In this document: piece by piece, positions 27,907 to 36,643 of the stretch
Layout of the letters: each line of letters starts with the position of its first letter
Numbering within the stretch: the stretch's first letter is position 1
Assembly (NCBI GenBank): GCA_963665555.2
Contig: OY762308.1
Location: 558,001-622,000, forward strand
Reading direction: 5' to 3'
Source: CAXXXW01 sp963665555
Lineage (GTDB): Bacteria; Pseudomonadota; Alphaproteobacteria; Thalassobaculales; Thalassobaculaceae
Length of the DNA: 64,000 nucleotides
Notes under the pieces: generated by a model
Told to the model about the DNA's origin: nothing
Database searches by the model: none
Seen by the model: the letters and a program-made list of their open reading frames with translations, nothing else
Position numbers and translations under genes: made by a program

Positions 27907-29738
27907 GCCGGCGGCGCGGCGCGGCGCGCGCGCTCGCCCTTGCCGTCGCCCTGGCCCCGCCGCTTGTCCCCGGCGCGGCGGGCGCGGCCGCGGCGGCGGA
28001 GGGGAAGCCGGGCGCGCACGCCATCGCCATGCACGGGGAGCCGAAATATCCCGACGGCTTCGCCCATTTCGACTACGCCGACCCCGACGCGCCGAAGGGC
28101 GGGACGCTGGCGCTCGCCCCCGTCGGCTCCTTCGACACGCTGAACCCGTACAGCCTGGTCGGCACGGCGGCGGCCGGGCTTTCGAGCCATGTGTTCGAGC
28201 GGCTGCTGGCGCGCTCGCGCGACGAGCCGTTCGCGCTCTACGGCCTGCTGGCCGAACGGGTGGAGGTCCCGGAGGACCGCTCCTCCGTCACCTTCCACCT
28301 GAACCCCGCCGCCCGGTTCCACAACGGCGAGCCGGTGACGGCGGAGGATGTGCTCTTCTCCTGGCGGCTGCTGAGGGACCACGGGCTGGCCAACCAGCGG
28401 AGCTTCTACCGCCGGGTCGCGCGGGCGGAGCGGGTCGGCCCGCGCGCCGTGCGCATGGTCTTCGCCCCGCCGGCGGACCGGGAAATGCCGCTGATCCTGG
28501 GGCTGATGTCGGTGCTGCCGAAATCGGTCTACGCCGGCCTCGACTTCGAGCGGCTCGGCATGACGCCGCCGGTGGGGAGCGGGCCGTACCGGCTGGAGTC
28601 GGCCGATCCCGGCCGGTCGGTCGTTTTCCGCCGCGACCCGGACTACTGGGGCCGCGACCTGCCCGCGAACCGCGGCCGGCACAACTTCGACACGATCCGC
28701 TACGACTACTACCGCGACGCGGCGGCGGCCTTCGAGGCGTTCAAGACCGGCGAGGCCTCGCTGCGCGTGGAGCCGGACCCGATCCGCTGGGACTCCGGCT
28801 ACGACTTCCCGGCCGCGCGGGCGGGCGAGGTCGAGCGGGCGGAAATCCCGCACGGCCGCCCGTCGGGCATGTACGCGATCGCGCTGAACGCGCGCCGCCC
28901 GCCGCTCGACCGCCGCGCCGTCCGCGAGGCGGCGATCCTCGCCTTCGATTTCGAATGGGCCAACCGCACGCTCTACCGCGGCGCCTATGCGCGCACGCGG
29001 AGCCATTTCGACAACAGCGACCTCGCGGCCGCCGGCCCGCCGGACGCGCGCGAGATGGCGCTGCTGCGGCCGTGGCTGGCGGAACTGCCGGAGGAGGACC
29101 TCGCGCAAGGCTACCGCCCGCCGGAGACGGACGGGTCCGGGCGCAACCGCCGCAACCTGCGCGCGGCGCTGAAGCTTTTGCGCGACGACGGGTTCCGCGT
29201 CGAGGACGGCGGACTGGTCCCGCCCGGCGGCGGGCCGCCGGTCTCGCTCGAACTGCTGCTGATCGACCCGCGCGCCGAACGGCTCGCCGCCGCCTACGCC
29301 GACTCGCTGGCGCGGCTGGGGATCGAGCTCCGGGTCCGCACGGTGGACACCGCGCAATACCAGCGCCGGCTGCTCGACTTCGATTTCGACCTGGTCGTCC
29401 ACCGCTGGTTCAACTCGCTCTCCCCCGGCAACGAGCAGGAGCACTACTGGAGCGCCGCCGCCGCCGACAGGCCGGGCAGCCGCAACTATCCGGGCGTGCG
29501 GTCGCCCGGCGTGGACGCGACGATCCGGGCGCTGACGGCGGCGCGCGGGCGCGAGGACTTCGCCGCCGCCGCGCGCGCGCTCGACCGGCTGCTGATGGCG
29601 GGCCGGCATGTCGTGCCGCTGTTCCACGCGACGGCGGACCGGGTGGCGTGGCGCAAGGGGCTGCGCCGGCCGGCGACGACGCCGCTCTACGGCTTCGCGC
29701 CGGATACGTGGTGGCGGGACCCGGCGGCGGCGCGGTAG
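27903..29738 (+). CDS. periplasmic extracellular solute-binding protein, family 5 (YejA-like)
   Basis: A 611-residue substrate-binding protein of the peptide/nickel ABC-transporter type. The start is GTG 27903, overlapping the previous stop, followed by a signal peptide of about 32 residues with a hydrophobic LALAVALAPPLV core. The family pattern ALYGLLAERVEV and FHLNPAARFHNGEPVTAEDVLFSW is clear, and the early YPDGFAHFDYADPDAPKGG block matches the YejA subgroup. YejA-type proteins bind microcin C or oligopeptides. No permease or ATPase genes lie next to it, so it must work with components elsewhere or as an orphan receptor. Confidence 0.88.
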   Translation: MSRRRGAARALALAVALAPPLVPGAAGAAAAAEGKPGAHAIAMHGEPKYPDGFAHFDYADPDAPKGGTLALAPVGSFDTLNPYSLVGTAAAGLSSHVFERLLARSRDEPFALYGLLAERVEVPEDRSSVTFHLNPAARFHNGEPVTAEDVLFSWRLLRDHGLANQRSFYRRVARAERVGPRAVRMVFAPPADREMPLILGLMSVLPKSVYAGLDFERLGMTPPVGSGPYRLESADPGRSVVFRRDPDYWGRDLPANRGRHNFDTIRYDYYRDAAAAFEAFKTGEASLRVEPDPIRWDSGYDFPAARAGEVERAEIPHGRPSGMYAIALNARRPPLDRRAVREAAILAFDFEWANRTLYRGAYARTRSHFDNSDLAAAGPPDAREMALLRPWLAELPEEDLAQGYRPPETDGSGRNRRNLRAALKLLRDDGFRVEDGGLVPPGGGPPVSLELLLIDPRAERLAAAYADSLARLGIELRVRTVDTAQYQRRLLDFDFDLVVHRWFNSLSPGNEQEHYWSAAAADRPGSRNYPGVRSPGVDATIRALTAARGREDFAAAARALDRLLMAGRHVVPLFHATADRVAWRKGLRRPATTPLYGFAPDTWWRDPAAAR

Positions 29739-29752
29739 GGGCGGGCCGGGCG

Positions 29753-32700
29753 TTACTGGGCGGCCCCGGCCGGCGCCTCGGCCGGCCGCCCGGCGCCGCG
29801 CCCCTCGATCGCCGCGAGGAAGAGCGAGAGCAGCGGCGGGACGATCAGCAGGGTGAGCACCGCCGACAGCGACAGCCCGCCGATCACCACCGACCCCAGC
29901 CCGCGATAGAGCTCCGAGCCGGCCCCGGGGAAGACCACCAGCGGCGCCATCCCCAGCACGCTGGTCAGCGTGGACATGAAGATCGGCCGGATGCGGTTGC
30001 GGGTCGCCGCCATGATCGCGGCGTCCGGCCCCATCCCCTCGGCCCGCAGGTGGTGCAGCGTCTGGTGGACCAGCAGGATCGCGTTGTTGACGACGATCCC
30101 GATCAGGATGACGAAGCCGAGCAGGGTCAGCATGTCCAGGTTCTGGCGCTGGAACGCGGCCAGCACGGTGAGGCCGATCGCGCCGCCCGCCATCGCCAGC
30201 GGCACCGACATGACGATGATGAGCGGGTAGAGGAAGCTCTCGAACAGCACCGCCATGACCAGGTAGACGATGACCAGCGCCATCGCCAGGTCCAGCACCA
30301 TCTCGTCCCAGGTCTCGGTCAGCTTGCCGGCCGTGCCCGACAGCGACAGCCCGACGCCGGGGGGCAGCCCTTCCGCCGCCAGCGCGTCGATGACGCCGGC
30401 GCGCACCGCCTCCATCGCCGTCTCCAGCGCCATCGCGGGCGGCGGGCTGATCTGGAGCGTGACGGTGCGCGCGTGCTCGCGGTGGCGGATCTCGGTCGGC
30501 CCGGCGGTCACCGCGATGTCGGCCAGCGTGCTCGCGGGCACGATCGTCCCGTCGCTCGTGACGACCGGCAGGTCCTCGATCCCCTGGGTGGCGGCGATGT
30601 GGTCCCGGGGGCCGCTCAGCGTCAGGTCGAGGCGCTTGCCGTCCACCGTGATCTCGTCGACGCGCAGCCCGTCGTTGAAGGCGTCGAGCGTGAGGCCGAG
30701 GTCCCGGGCGCTGACGCCGTTGTCGGCCAGCCGGGTCGGGTCCGGCGTCACCCGCACCTCCGGCGCGCCGAGGCTGAGCGAGGGCAGGGGCCTGACCTGC
30801 GTGCCCTCGGCGCGGGGCAGGACCGCGTTCACCTTGCCGAAGGCCCGCTGCGCGACGCCGACGATCTGCTCCAGCGAGCCGCCGGAAATGTCGAGGTCGA
30901 TGGACCGGGCGCCGCCGATGCCGCGGCCGAACAGCGACAACTGGCGGAAGAAGCCGAAGGTCGCCGGCTCCGCGAACAGCGAGCGGCGCATCACCGGGAT
31001 CAGTTCGCCGACGCGGCCCGGGTCGGCGGCGATGGCGGCGGCGATGGCGTTGGCGCGGAAGGCGGCGAAGAAGAAGCGCTGGATCGTCGGCGTGCCGTCC
31101 TCGGCCTCCAGCCGCTCGCGGCGGGGATCCCAGAGCGCCCGCGTCTCGTCCTCCAGCTTGCCGGCGATCGCCGTCATGGTCTCCAGGTTGTAGCCGGGCG
31201 GCGGCAGCACGAAGCCGAACACGATGTTGCGGTTGCCCTCGGGCAGGTAGTCGAGCTTGGGCAGCAGCAGCCAGGTCGTCGCCCCGGACGCCAGCGTGAC
31301 CGCCAGCACGGTCGAGACGGCGAGCTTGCGGCTGTTCGCGACGGCGCGCGTGAAGCCCATGACCGTCCTCACGAAGGCCTGGGCGAAATTGTCCACGAGC
31401 GGGACGCGGCGCCGCGCCACCGTGGCCCGCAGGTCGCCCGCCAGCAGCCGGTTCGACAGCGCCGGGATCACGGTCGTCGCCACGACCAGCGAAAGCAGCA
31501 CCGCGACCGAGATGGCCACCGCGATGTCGCGGAACAGCTGCCCCACCTCCAGGTCCATCGTCAGGATCGGGATGAACACCATCACCGTGGTGAGCGCCGA
31601 GACCAGCACCGCGCCCCAGACCTGGCGCGCGCCCTCGAAGGCGGCCTCGCGGATCGGCCGGCCCTCCTGCCTCATGCGGAAAATGTTCTCCAGCACGAGG
31701 ATCGCCGCGTCCACCACCATGCCGACGGCGAAGGCGAAGCCGGCCAGCGAGATCACGTTGATCGAACGGCCGAGCGCCGCCATGGCGACGAAGGAGCCGA
31801 TGACCGAAACCGGGATCGCCACCGAAACCACCAGCGTCGCGCCGCCGCTGCGCAGGAACAGCAGCAGCACCAGCGCCGCCAGCGTGCCGCCGATGTAGAT
31901 GTTCTGCGTCACCAGGTCGATGGCGGACTCGATGTAGTCGGTCTCGTCGTAGACCTGTTTCAGGACCAGCGGCCGGTTGGCGAAGACGTTTTCGTTGATG
32001 TCGGCGACGGCGGCGCGCACGCCCTTCATCGTCTCGATCACATTGGCCCCGGTCTCGCGGTAGACCGGCATGGCGAGCGCGGGTTCGCCCATCATGCGGA
32101 TGCGCGCCACCGGCTCCTTGTAGCCGAAGCCGACCTCGGCCACGTCCGCCACCGTGACCCGCGCGACCCGGCCCGACTCCCCGTCGCCGATGGAGCGCAG
32201 CACCACGTTCCGCACCGCCTCCAGCGACTCGAAATCGCCCTCGGTGCGGACCACGTAGCGGCGCTTGCCCTCGTCCACCGCGCCGGCGGAGACCGAGGCG
32301 TTGGCCAGCCGCAGGGCGCCGACGACCTCCGGCACGGTCAGCCGGTAGCGCGCCAGGCGTTCGGGATCGACCGTCACCCGCATCTCGCGCTCGGCCCCGC
32401 CGTAGATGCGCGACTCCGCGACGCCGCTCACCCGTTCGAGCCGGTCCTGGATCTCGTCCTCGGCGAGGTCGCGGTAGGTGTGGATCGGGCGGTCGTTGCC
32501 CTCCGTCCGGCGCAGCACCAGCCAGGCGATGGCGTTGTCCTCCGAGCCGGCGGTCTTCAGCGTCGGCTCGTTGGTCTCGGAGGGATAGCCGTTCACCCGG
32601 TCGAGCCGGTTGGCGACCAGCAGCAGCGCCTTGTCCATGTCCTGGCCGGCGTCGAACTCCAGTTCGATCCGCGCCCGCCCGGTCTCGGACCGGCTGACGA

Positions 32701-32941
32701 TGGAGCGCAGGCCCTCGAGGCCGCGCAGCTGCTCCTCCTGGCGGTTGACGACCTCGCGCTCGATCTCCGCCGGCGCGGCGCCGCGCCAGTCGGTGGTGAC
32801 CGTGATCACCGGCTTGTTCACATCCGGCGCGAGCTGGATCGGGATGCCCTGGAGCGCCACCGCGCCGAACATCACCACCATCAGCACCGCCGAAACCACG
32901 GCGATGGGCCGGAAGATCGAGATCGAGATCAGGCGCTCCAC
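29753..32941 (-). CDS. RND efflux transporter permease, HAE1/AcrB family
   Basis: A 1062-residue inner-membrane proton-driven exporter, with 12 expected membrane helices and two large periplasmic loops. The N terminus MERLISISIFRPIAVVSAVLMV is the usual first helix. In the proton relay of helix 4 the sequence is VVDAAILVLEN, so the first of the two AcrB Asp residues is kept and the second is Ala. In helix 10 the equivalent of the AcrB Lys region is VVNNAILLV. These changes are common outside the AcrB branch. It pairs with the adaptor gene 6 bp upstream. No outer-membrane channel gene is nearby. Confidence 0.92.
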   Translation of the reverse strand: MERLISISIFRPIAVVSAVLMVVMFGAVALQGIPIQLAPDVNKPVITVTTDWRGAAPAEIEREVVNRQEEQLRGLEGLRSIVSRSETGRARIELEFDAGQDMDKALLLVANRLDRVNGYPSETNEPTLKTAGSEDNAIAWLVLRRTEGNDRPIHTYRDLAEDEIQDRLERVSGVAESRIYGGAEREMRVTVDPERLARYRLTVPEVVGALRLANASVSAGAVDEGKRRYVVRTEGDFESLEAVRNVVLRSIGDGESGRVARVTVADVAEVGFGYKEPVARIRMMGEPALAMPVYRETGANVIETMKGVRAAVADINENVFANRPLVLKQVYDETDYIESAIDLVTQNIYIGGTLAALVLLLFLRSGGATLVVSVAIPVSVIGSFVAMAALGRSINVISLAGFAFAVGMVVDAAILVLENIFRMRQEGRPIREAAFEGARQVWGAVLVSALTTVMVFIPILTMDLEVGQLFRDIAVAISVAVLLSLVVATTVIPALSNRLLAGDLRATVARRRVPLVDNFAQAFVRTVMGFTRAVANSRKLAVSTVLAVTLASGATTWLLLPKLDYLPEGNRNIVFGFVLPPPGYNLETMTAIAGKLEDETRALWDPRRERLEAEDGTPTIQRFFFAAFRANAIAAAIAADPGRVGELIPVMRRSLFAEPATFGFFRQLSLFGRGIGGARSIDLDISGGSLEQIVGVAQRAFGKVNAVLPRAEGTQVRPLPSLSLGAPEVRVTPDPTRLADNGVSARDLGLTLDAFNDGLRVDEITVDGKRLDLTLSGPRDHIAATQGIEDLPVVTSDGTIVPASTLADIAVTAGPTEIRHREHARTVTLQISPPPAMALETAMEAVRAGVIDALAAEGLPPGVGLSLSGTAGKLTETWDEMVLDLAMALVIVYLVMAVLFESFLYPLIIVMSVPLAMAGGAIGLTVLAAFQRQNLDMLTLLGFVILIGIVVNNAILLVHQTLHHLRAEGMGPDAAIMAATRNRIRPIFMSTLTSVLGMAPLVVFPGAGSELYRGLGSVVIGGLSLSAVLTLLIVPPLLSLFLAAIEGRGAGRPAEAPAGAAQ

Positions 32942-32947
32942 GGCCGG

Positions 32948-34084
32948 TTACTCCCCGTCCAGCGGCCGGACCGGCTGGCCGGGGCGCAGCCGCTCGTTGC
33001 CGCGCGTCACCGCGATGTCGCCGGGCCGCAGCCCCTCCACCGCCTCGAAACGGTCGCCCACCGCGCGGCCGGTGCGCACCGGGCGGATCGCCGCCGCGCC
33101 GTCCTCGACCACGAAGACCATCGGCCGGCCCTGCATCGTCACGACGGCGTCCTTGTGGACGGTGACGACGTCGCGCGTCTCCCCGACGGGGATGTGCAGC
33201 GTCACCGACTGGTTGCCGGCGATGGCGCGCGCGTCCCCGGCGATGAGCGGGCGGAAGCGGACGGCGCGGGTGCGCGTGCGCGGGTTCTCCTCCGGCACGA
33301 CGGCGCGCGCCTCCGCCTCGAAGGCGGCGCCGCCGGACAGCGCCGCGCGCACGCGCGCGCCGGGCGCGAGGCCGGAGACGCGGTCGGCGGGAATATCCGC
33401 CTCGATCTCCATCGCGCGGTCGTTCAGGAGCGTGACGACCGGGTCGCCCGCCTTGGCGTAGCCGCCCGGCGCGGCGTGGCGGCGCACCACCACGCCGGGA
33501 TAGGGCGCGCGGATTTCGGCGTCGCCGAGCGCCGTGTCGGCGAGCGCGAGGTTGGCCCGGGCCCGGATCGCCTCGCCCTCGGCCCGGGCCAGCGCGGCGC
33601 GCGCGATGTCGAGGTCGCGCCCGGCGTCGTCCTCGCGGTCCTGGCGGTGGGCGGTGGAGCCGCGCAGCGCCGCGACGCGCCGGAGCGCCCCCTCCGCCTT
33701 GGCGAGTTCGGCCCGCGCCCGCGCGATCCCGGCCTCGGCCTGGCGCAGTTCGGCCTCGCGCAGCAGGCGCAGGCTTTCCAGCCGGTCCGCCGCGAGGCGG
33801 GCGAGCACCGCGCCCTTCTCTACCCGGTCGCCGACCCGGACGACCGTCTCGACCACGCGCTCGGCGATCCTGGTGGCGACGACGCCCGATTCCGGGGCGA
33901 CGAAGCGGCCGATCGCCGGCGCCGTCTCGGCCAGCGGCTCCAGCCGCACCGCGTCCACGCCCACCGGCATGGCGGGCGGCTGTTGCGCCGGCGCGGCGGC
34001 CGGCGCGGCGGCGAGCGCGGCGCAAAAGGCGGCGAGCGCGGCCAGGGCGGGCGCGGCGCGGCGGGATCGGTCTCGAAGCGGCAT
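32948..34084 (-). CDS. RND efflux periplasmic adaptor (membrane fusion protein)
   Basis: A 378-residue membrane fusion protein. It has an N-terminal signal sequence with an Ala-rich hydrophobic core, and the lipoyl half-motifs IGRFVAPESGVVATR and DAEIRAPYPGVVVRRHAAPG flank a long alpha-hairpin rich in Ala, Arg and Glu. A beta-barrel domain (PADRVSGLAPGARV) and a membrane-proximal domain follow. It bridges the adjacent RND permease to an outer-membrane channel. The two genes form an operon with a 6-bp gap. The VOC gene begins upstream with a 12-bp gap, so the catabolic cluster may read into the pump. Confidence 0.92.
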   Translation of the reverse strand: MPLRDRSRRAAPALAALAAFCAALAAAPAAAPAQQPPAMPVGVDAVRLEPLAETAPAIGRFVAPESGVVATRIAERVVETVVRVGDRVEKGAVLARLAADRLESLRLLREAELRQAEAGIARARAELAKAEGALRRVAALRGSTAHRQDREDDAGRDLDIARAALARAEGEAIRARANLALADTALGDAEIRAPYPGVVVRRHAAPGGYAKAGDPVVTLLNDRAMEIEADIPADRVSGLAPGARVRAALSGGAAFEAEARAVVPEENPRTRTRAVRFRPLIAGDARAIAGNQSVTLHIPVGETRDVVTVHKDAVVTMQGRPMVFVVEDGAAAIRPVRTGRAVGDRFEAVEGLRPGDIAVTRGNERLRPGQPVRPLDGE

Positions 34085-34096
34085 CGCGGCGCGGCC

Positions 34097-34984
34097 CTAT
34101 CCCACCGGCTGGTTGATCTCGACGAAGTTCAGCGCGGGGTCGTAGGTGTAGACTTGGCGCACCCCGGCCATGGCGTAGGCGCCGGCGTCGGAATAGAGGT
34201 GGCCGGCCGCGTCCATCCGCCGCATCACCGCCCCGGCGTCCGGCACCGAAATCGCCACGTGCCCGCCGTAGGTGGGGTTGTGCAGCAGGCCGTTGTCGAT
34301 GTGGAAGGTCGGCTGGCCGCGCACCAGGTGCAGGCCGCGATTGTCCGGCCCGAAGACCGCCAGCGCGCTTTCGTCGCGCTCGAATTCGCCCACCGTGTCG
34401 GCCCCCGGCGTGCGGAAGACGCCCGGCTCCATCCCCAGCAGGTCGCGGTAGAAGGCGGCCGTCGCCGGCACGTCGTGCGCCTGGCGGTTGACGTGGTGGA
34501 TGTGCCAGCCGCCCGGCTCGACCCGGACCGGGTGGTCCTCCCCGTCGTCGGCCGGCCCCGCGCCGCCGGAGGGATCGACCACCGCGTTGACCTCGACGAT
34601 GTTGGAGGAGGGGTCGCGGCAGTAGAGCTGGCGGACGCCGGCCATGGCGTACACGCCGGCGTCGGAGACGACGACGCCCGCCGCCTCCAGCCGCGCCTTC
34701 ACGGCGTCCAGGTCCTCCGCCACGGTAACGGCGAAATGCCCGCCGAAAGTGGGGTTGTGGACCAGGCCGTTGTCGGCCGCGAAGGAGGTGATCGGCCGGA
34801 CGATGTGCAGGCCCCGGTTTTCGGTTCCGAAATAGGCGATGGAGTCCCGGTCGTGCCCGATCCGGCCGACGGTTTCGGGATAGGTCCAGTCGCCCTCCTC
34901 CAGGCCCACGATGTCGCGGAAGAAGGCGGCCGACGCCCGCACGTCGTGGGACGGGAGGTTGACGTGGTGGATGTGCCAGCCCAT
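34097..34984 (-). CDS. two-domain VOC (glyoxalase/extradiol dioxygenase-like) protein
   Basis: A 295-residue protein of two highly similar VOC domains (1-135 and about 158-295). Each repeats the blocks WHIHHVN, NGLVHNPTFGGH or NGLLHNPTYGGH, and SDAGVYAMAGVRQ or SDAGAYAMAGVRQ. Both keep a full metal triad, H7/H83/E131 and H164/H242/E289. In classical two-domain extradiol dioxygenases only one half is active, so this is unusual. Possible roles are ring-cleaving dioxygenase, lyase or isomerase. ATG 34984 is the only sensible start. Its neighbour is a Rieske ferredoxin, consistent with oxidative catabolism. Confidence 0.82.
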   Translation of the reverse strand: MGWHIHHVNLPSHDVRASAAFFRDIVGLEEGDWTYPETVGRIGHDRDSIAYFGTENRGLHIVRPITSFAADNGLVHNPTFGGHFAVTVAEDLDAVKARLEAAGVVVSDAGVYAMAGVRQLYCRDPSSNIVEVNAVVDPSGGAGPADDGEDHPVRVEPGGWHIHHVNRQAHDVPATAAFYRDLLGMEPGVFRTPGADTVGEFERDESALAVFGPDNRGLHLVRGQPTFHIDNGLLHNPTYGGHVAISVPDAGAVMRRMDAAGHLYSDAGAYAMAGVRQVYTYDPALNFVEINQPVG

Positions 34985-35091
34985 GGCGAACCTCCGTCGT
35001 TCGCGCGCGCGGCCGCGCCCGCCGGGGAGGGAGGTATCACGCCCGCGCCCCCGGCGCCAGCGCCCGGTTCGCGCGGCGCGCGGGCGCGCGG

Positions 35092-35514
35092 TCAGACCTC
35101 GACGACCACGTAGTCGGACTCGACCGTCACCTCGAAGGTCTCGGCCACATAGGGACCCTCGGCCAGCGCGGCGCCGTCCTCGACGCCGACATCGTAGCGC
35201 GTGGCGCGCAGCCGGTCCGGCTCGCAGCGGGACTTGCCGGTGCGCAGGTCGAACTCCCAGCCGTGCCAGGGGCAGCGCAGGATTTCGCCCGGCCGGGAAT
35301 AGCGGTACTCGCCCGGCTCGCTCCCCGCCTCGACCAGGCCGACCAGCCGGCCGGCGCACAGGCTCCCGCCCTGGTGCGGGCAGCGGTCGAGGACGCCGAA
35401 GAACTCCCCGCCGAGGTTGAAGACGGCGATCGGCCGGCCCCGCGCCTCCACCAGCTTGCGGCCGCCGGGCGGGATTTCGGAGGCCCGGGCGACGACGTAT
35501 TTCGCTTTCGCCAT
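35092..35514 (-). CDS. Rieske [2Fe-2S] ferredoxin-type protein
   Basis: A 140-residue soluble Rieske protein. The cluster ligands are C45 and H47 in RCPHQGGSLC and C81 and H84 in RCPWHGWEF. The whole protein is one Rieske domain plus a short C-terminal strand region, as in ferredoxins that pass electrons to Rieske-type oxygenases. No oxygenase alpha subunit is in the window, so its electron acceptor may be encoded elsewhere or be one of the cluster oxidoreductases. Start ATG 35514 gives MAKAKYVVARASEIP. It follows the amidohydrolase gene by 16 bp. Confidence 0.88.
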   Translation of the reverse strand: MAKAKYVVARASEIPPGGRKLVEARGRPIAVFNLGGEFFGVLDRCPHQGGSLCAGRLVGLVEAGSEPGEYRYSRPGEILRCPWHGWEFDLRTGKSRCEPDRLRATRYDVGVEDGAALAEGPYVAETFEVTVESDYVVVEV

Positions 35515-35530
35515 GCCCCGCGCCGCCGCC

Positions 35531-36643
35531 TCAGCGAAGGCCGTAAAGGTCGAGCGCGTTGCCGAGGAAGAACCGCTCCTTCTCTTCGGCGTCGAGCCGG
35601 ATGGGGAGCGCGCGGGCCGGGTCGTCGTAGTCCCAGTGCGGGTAGTCGGTGGCGAACAGCAGCCGGTCCGGGCCGATCCACTCCATCGTGTCGCGCAGGT
35701 GCTCGCGCGTCCCCGGCTCCTCCATCGGCTGGGTGGTGAGCCAGACATGCTCGCGCACGAGTTCCGAGGGCGGGCGCGTCGTGTGCGGCACCTCGTCCCG
35801 CATCCGCGCCCACACCTTGTCGAGCCGCCAGCACAGCGCCGGCAGCCAGGCGAACCCCGCCTCCACCAGCACGACGCGCAGCCCCGGGAACCGCTCGAAC
35901 ACGCCCTCGAAGACCATCGAGGCGACCAGGGACTGCGTGTTCTCGGCGTGGCCCACCATCTCCTCGATGTAGAAGGACGGCCAGCCGCCGCCGGTCACCG
36001 GCGACCCGCCGTAGCCGAAGGCGTGGATGGCGACCGGCAGGCCGGCCCGGACGGCGGCCTCGTAGATCGGCCAGTAGCGCCGGTTGCCCAGCGGCTCCGC
36101 CGTGCGGCTCAGCAGCAGGACCTGCGCGAAGTTCGGGTCGCCGGCGCGGCGGTCGATCTCGGCGGCGGCGGACGGGCCGTCCTCGTAGGCGACGACGACG
36201 GACGCCTTCAGCCGCGGCTCCCGCGAGGTCCACTCCGCGACCTGCCAGTCGTTCACCGCCGCGCAATAGGCCGCCGCGAAGTCGCTGTTCTGCAGGCCCT
36301 GGCCGCTCCTGAGCGGGTTCAGCACGCCGAGGCGAACGTTGTTCGGGTCCAGGTGCTGTTCGCGCATGAAGTCGAGGTCGCTGCCCGGCCGGCCGCCGGC
36401 GGGCGGGTAGGCGTCGCGCCGGGCCGCGTCCGGCTGGCCCTTCGGGAAGGCCGGGCCGGTCGGGAAGCCCTGGCGGTAGATGAAGCCGTAGGTCTCCAGG
36501 TGCCGTTGCCAGCGCTTCGAGAGGTAGGGGTAGATCTCGACGGGCAGGGATTTCGGGCTGGGATGGATGTCGCAATCGGCGATCGCCAGCCGGCTCGCCG
36601 CCCGCGCCGCGCCGCGCGGCCGCTCCATGACCTGGATGTTCAT
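35531..36643 (-). CDS. amidohydrolase family protein (ACMSD-like), copy 1
   Basis: A 370-residue TIM-barrel hydrolase or decarboxylase of the amidohydrolase-2 group, which includes ACMSD and related decarboxylases of aromatic catabolism. The first metal motif is ADCDIHPS, the central His is in VAIHAFGYGG and the terminal Asp in FATDYPHWDYD. It is a paralogue of the gene immediately upstream, with which it shares PPSEIVREH-like and ERFPGLRVVLVEAGFAWLP-type blocks. The ATGA overlap (36640-36643) shows tight coupling. Loss of metal ligands is not seen. The substrate is unknown. Confidence 0.85.
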   Translation of the reverse strand: MNIQVMERPRGAARAASRLAIADCDIHPSPKSLPVEIYPYLSKRWQRHLETYGFIYRQGFPTGPAFPKGQPDAARRDAYPPAGGRPGSDLDFMREQHLDPNNVRLGVLNPLRSGQGLQNSDFAAAYCAAVNDWQVAEWTSREPRLKASVVVAYEDGPSAAAEIDRRAGDPNFAQVLLLSRTAEPLGNRRYWPIYEAAVRAGLPVAIHAFGYGGSPVTGGGWPSFYIEEMVGHAENTQSLVASMVFEGVFERFPGLRVVLVEAGFAWLPALCWRLDKVWARMRDEVPHTTRPPSELVREHVWLTTQPMEEPGTREHLRDTMEWIGPDRLLFATDYPHWDYDDPARALPIRLDAEEKERFFLGNALDLYGLR

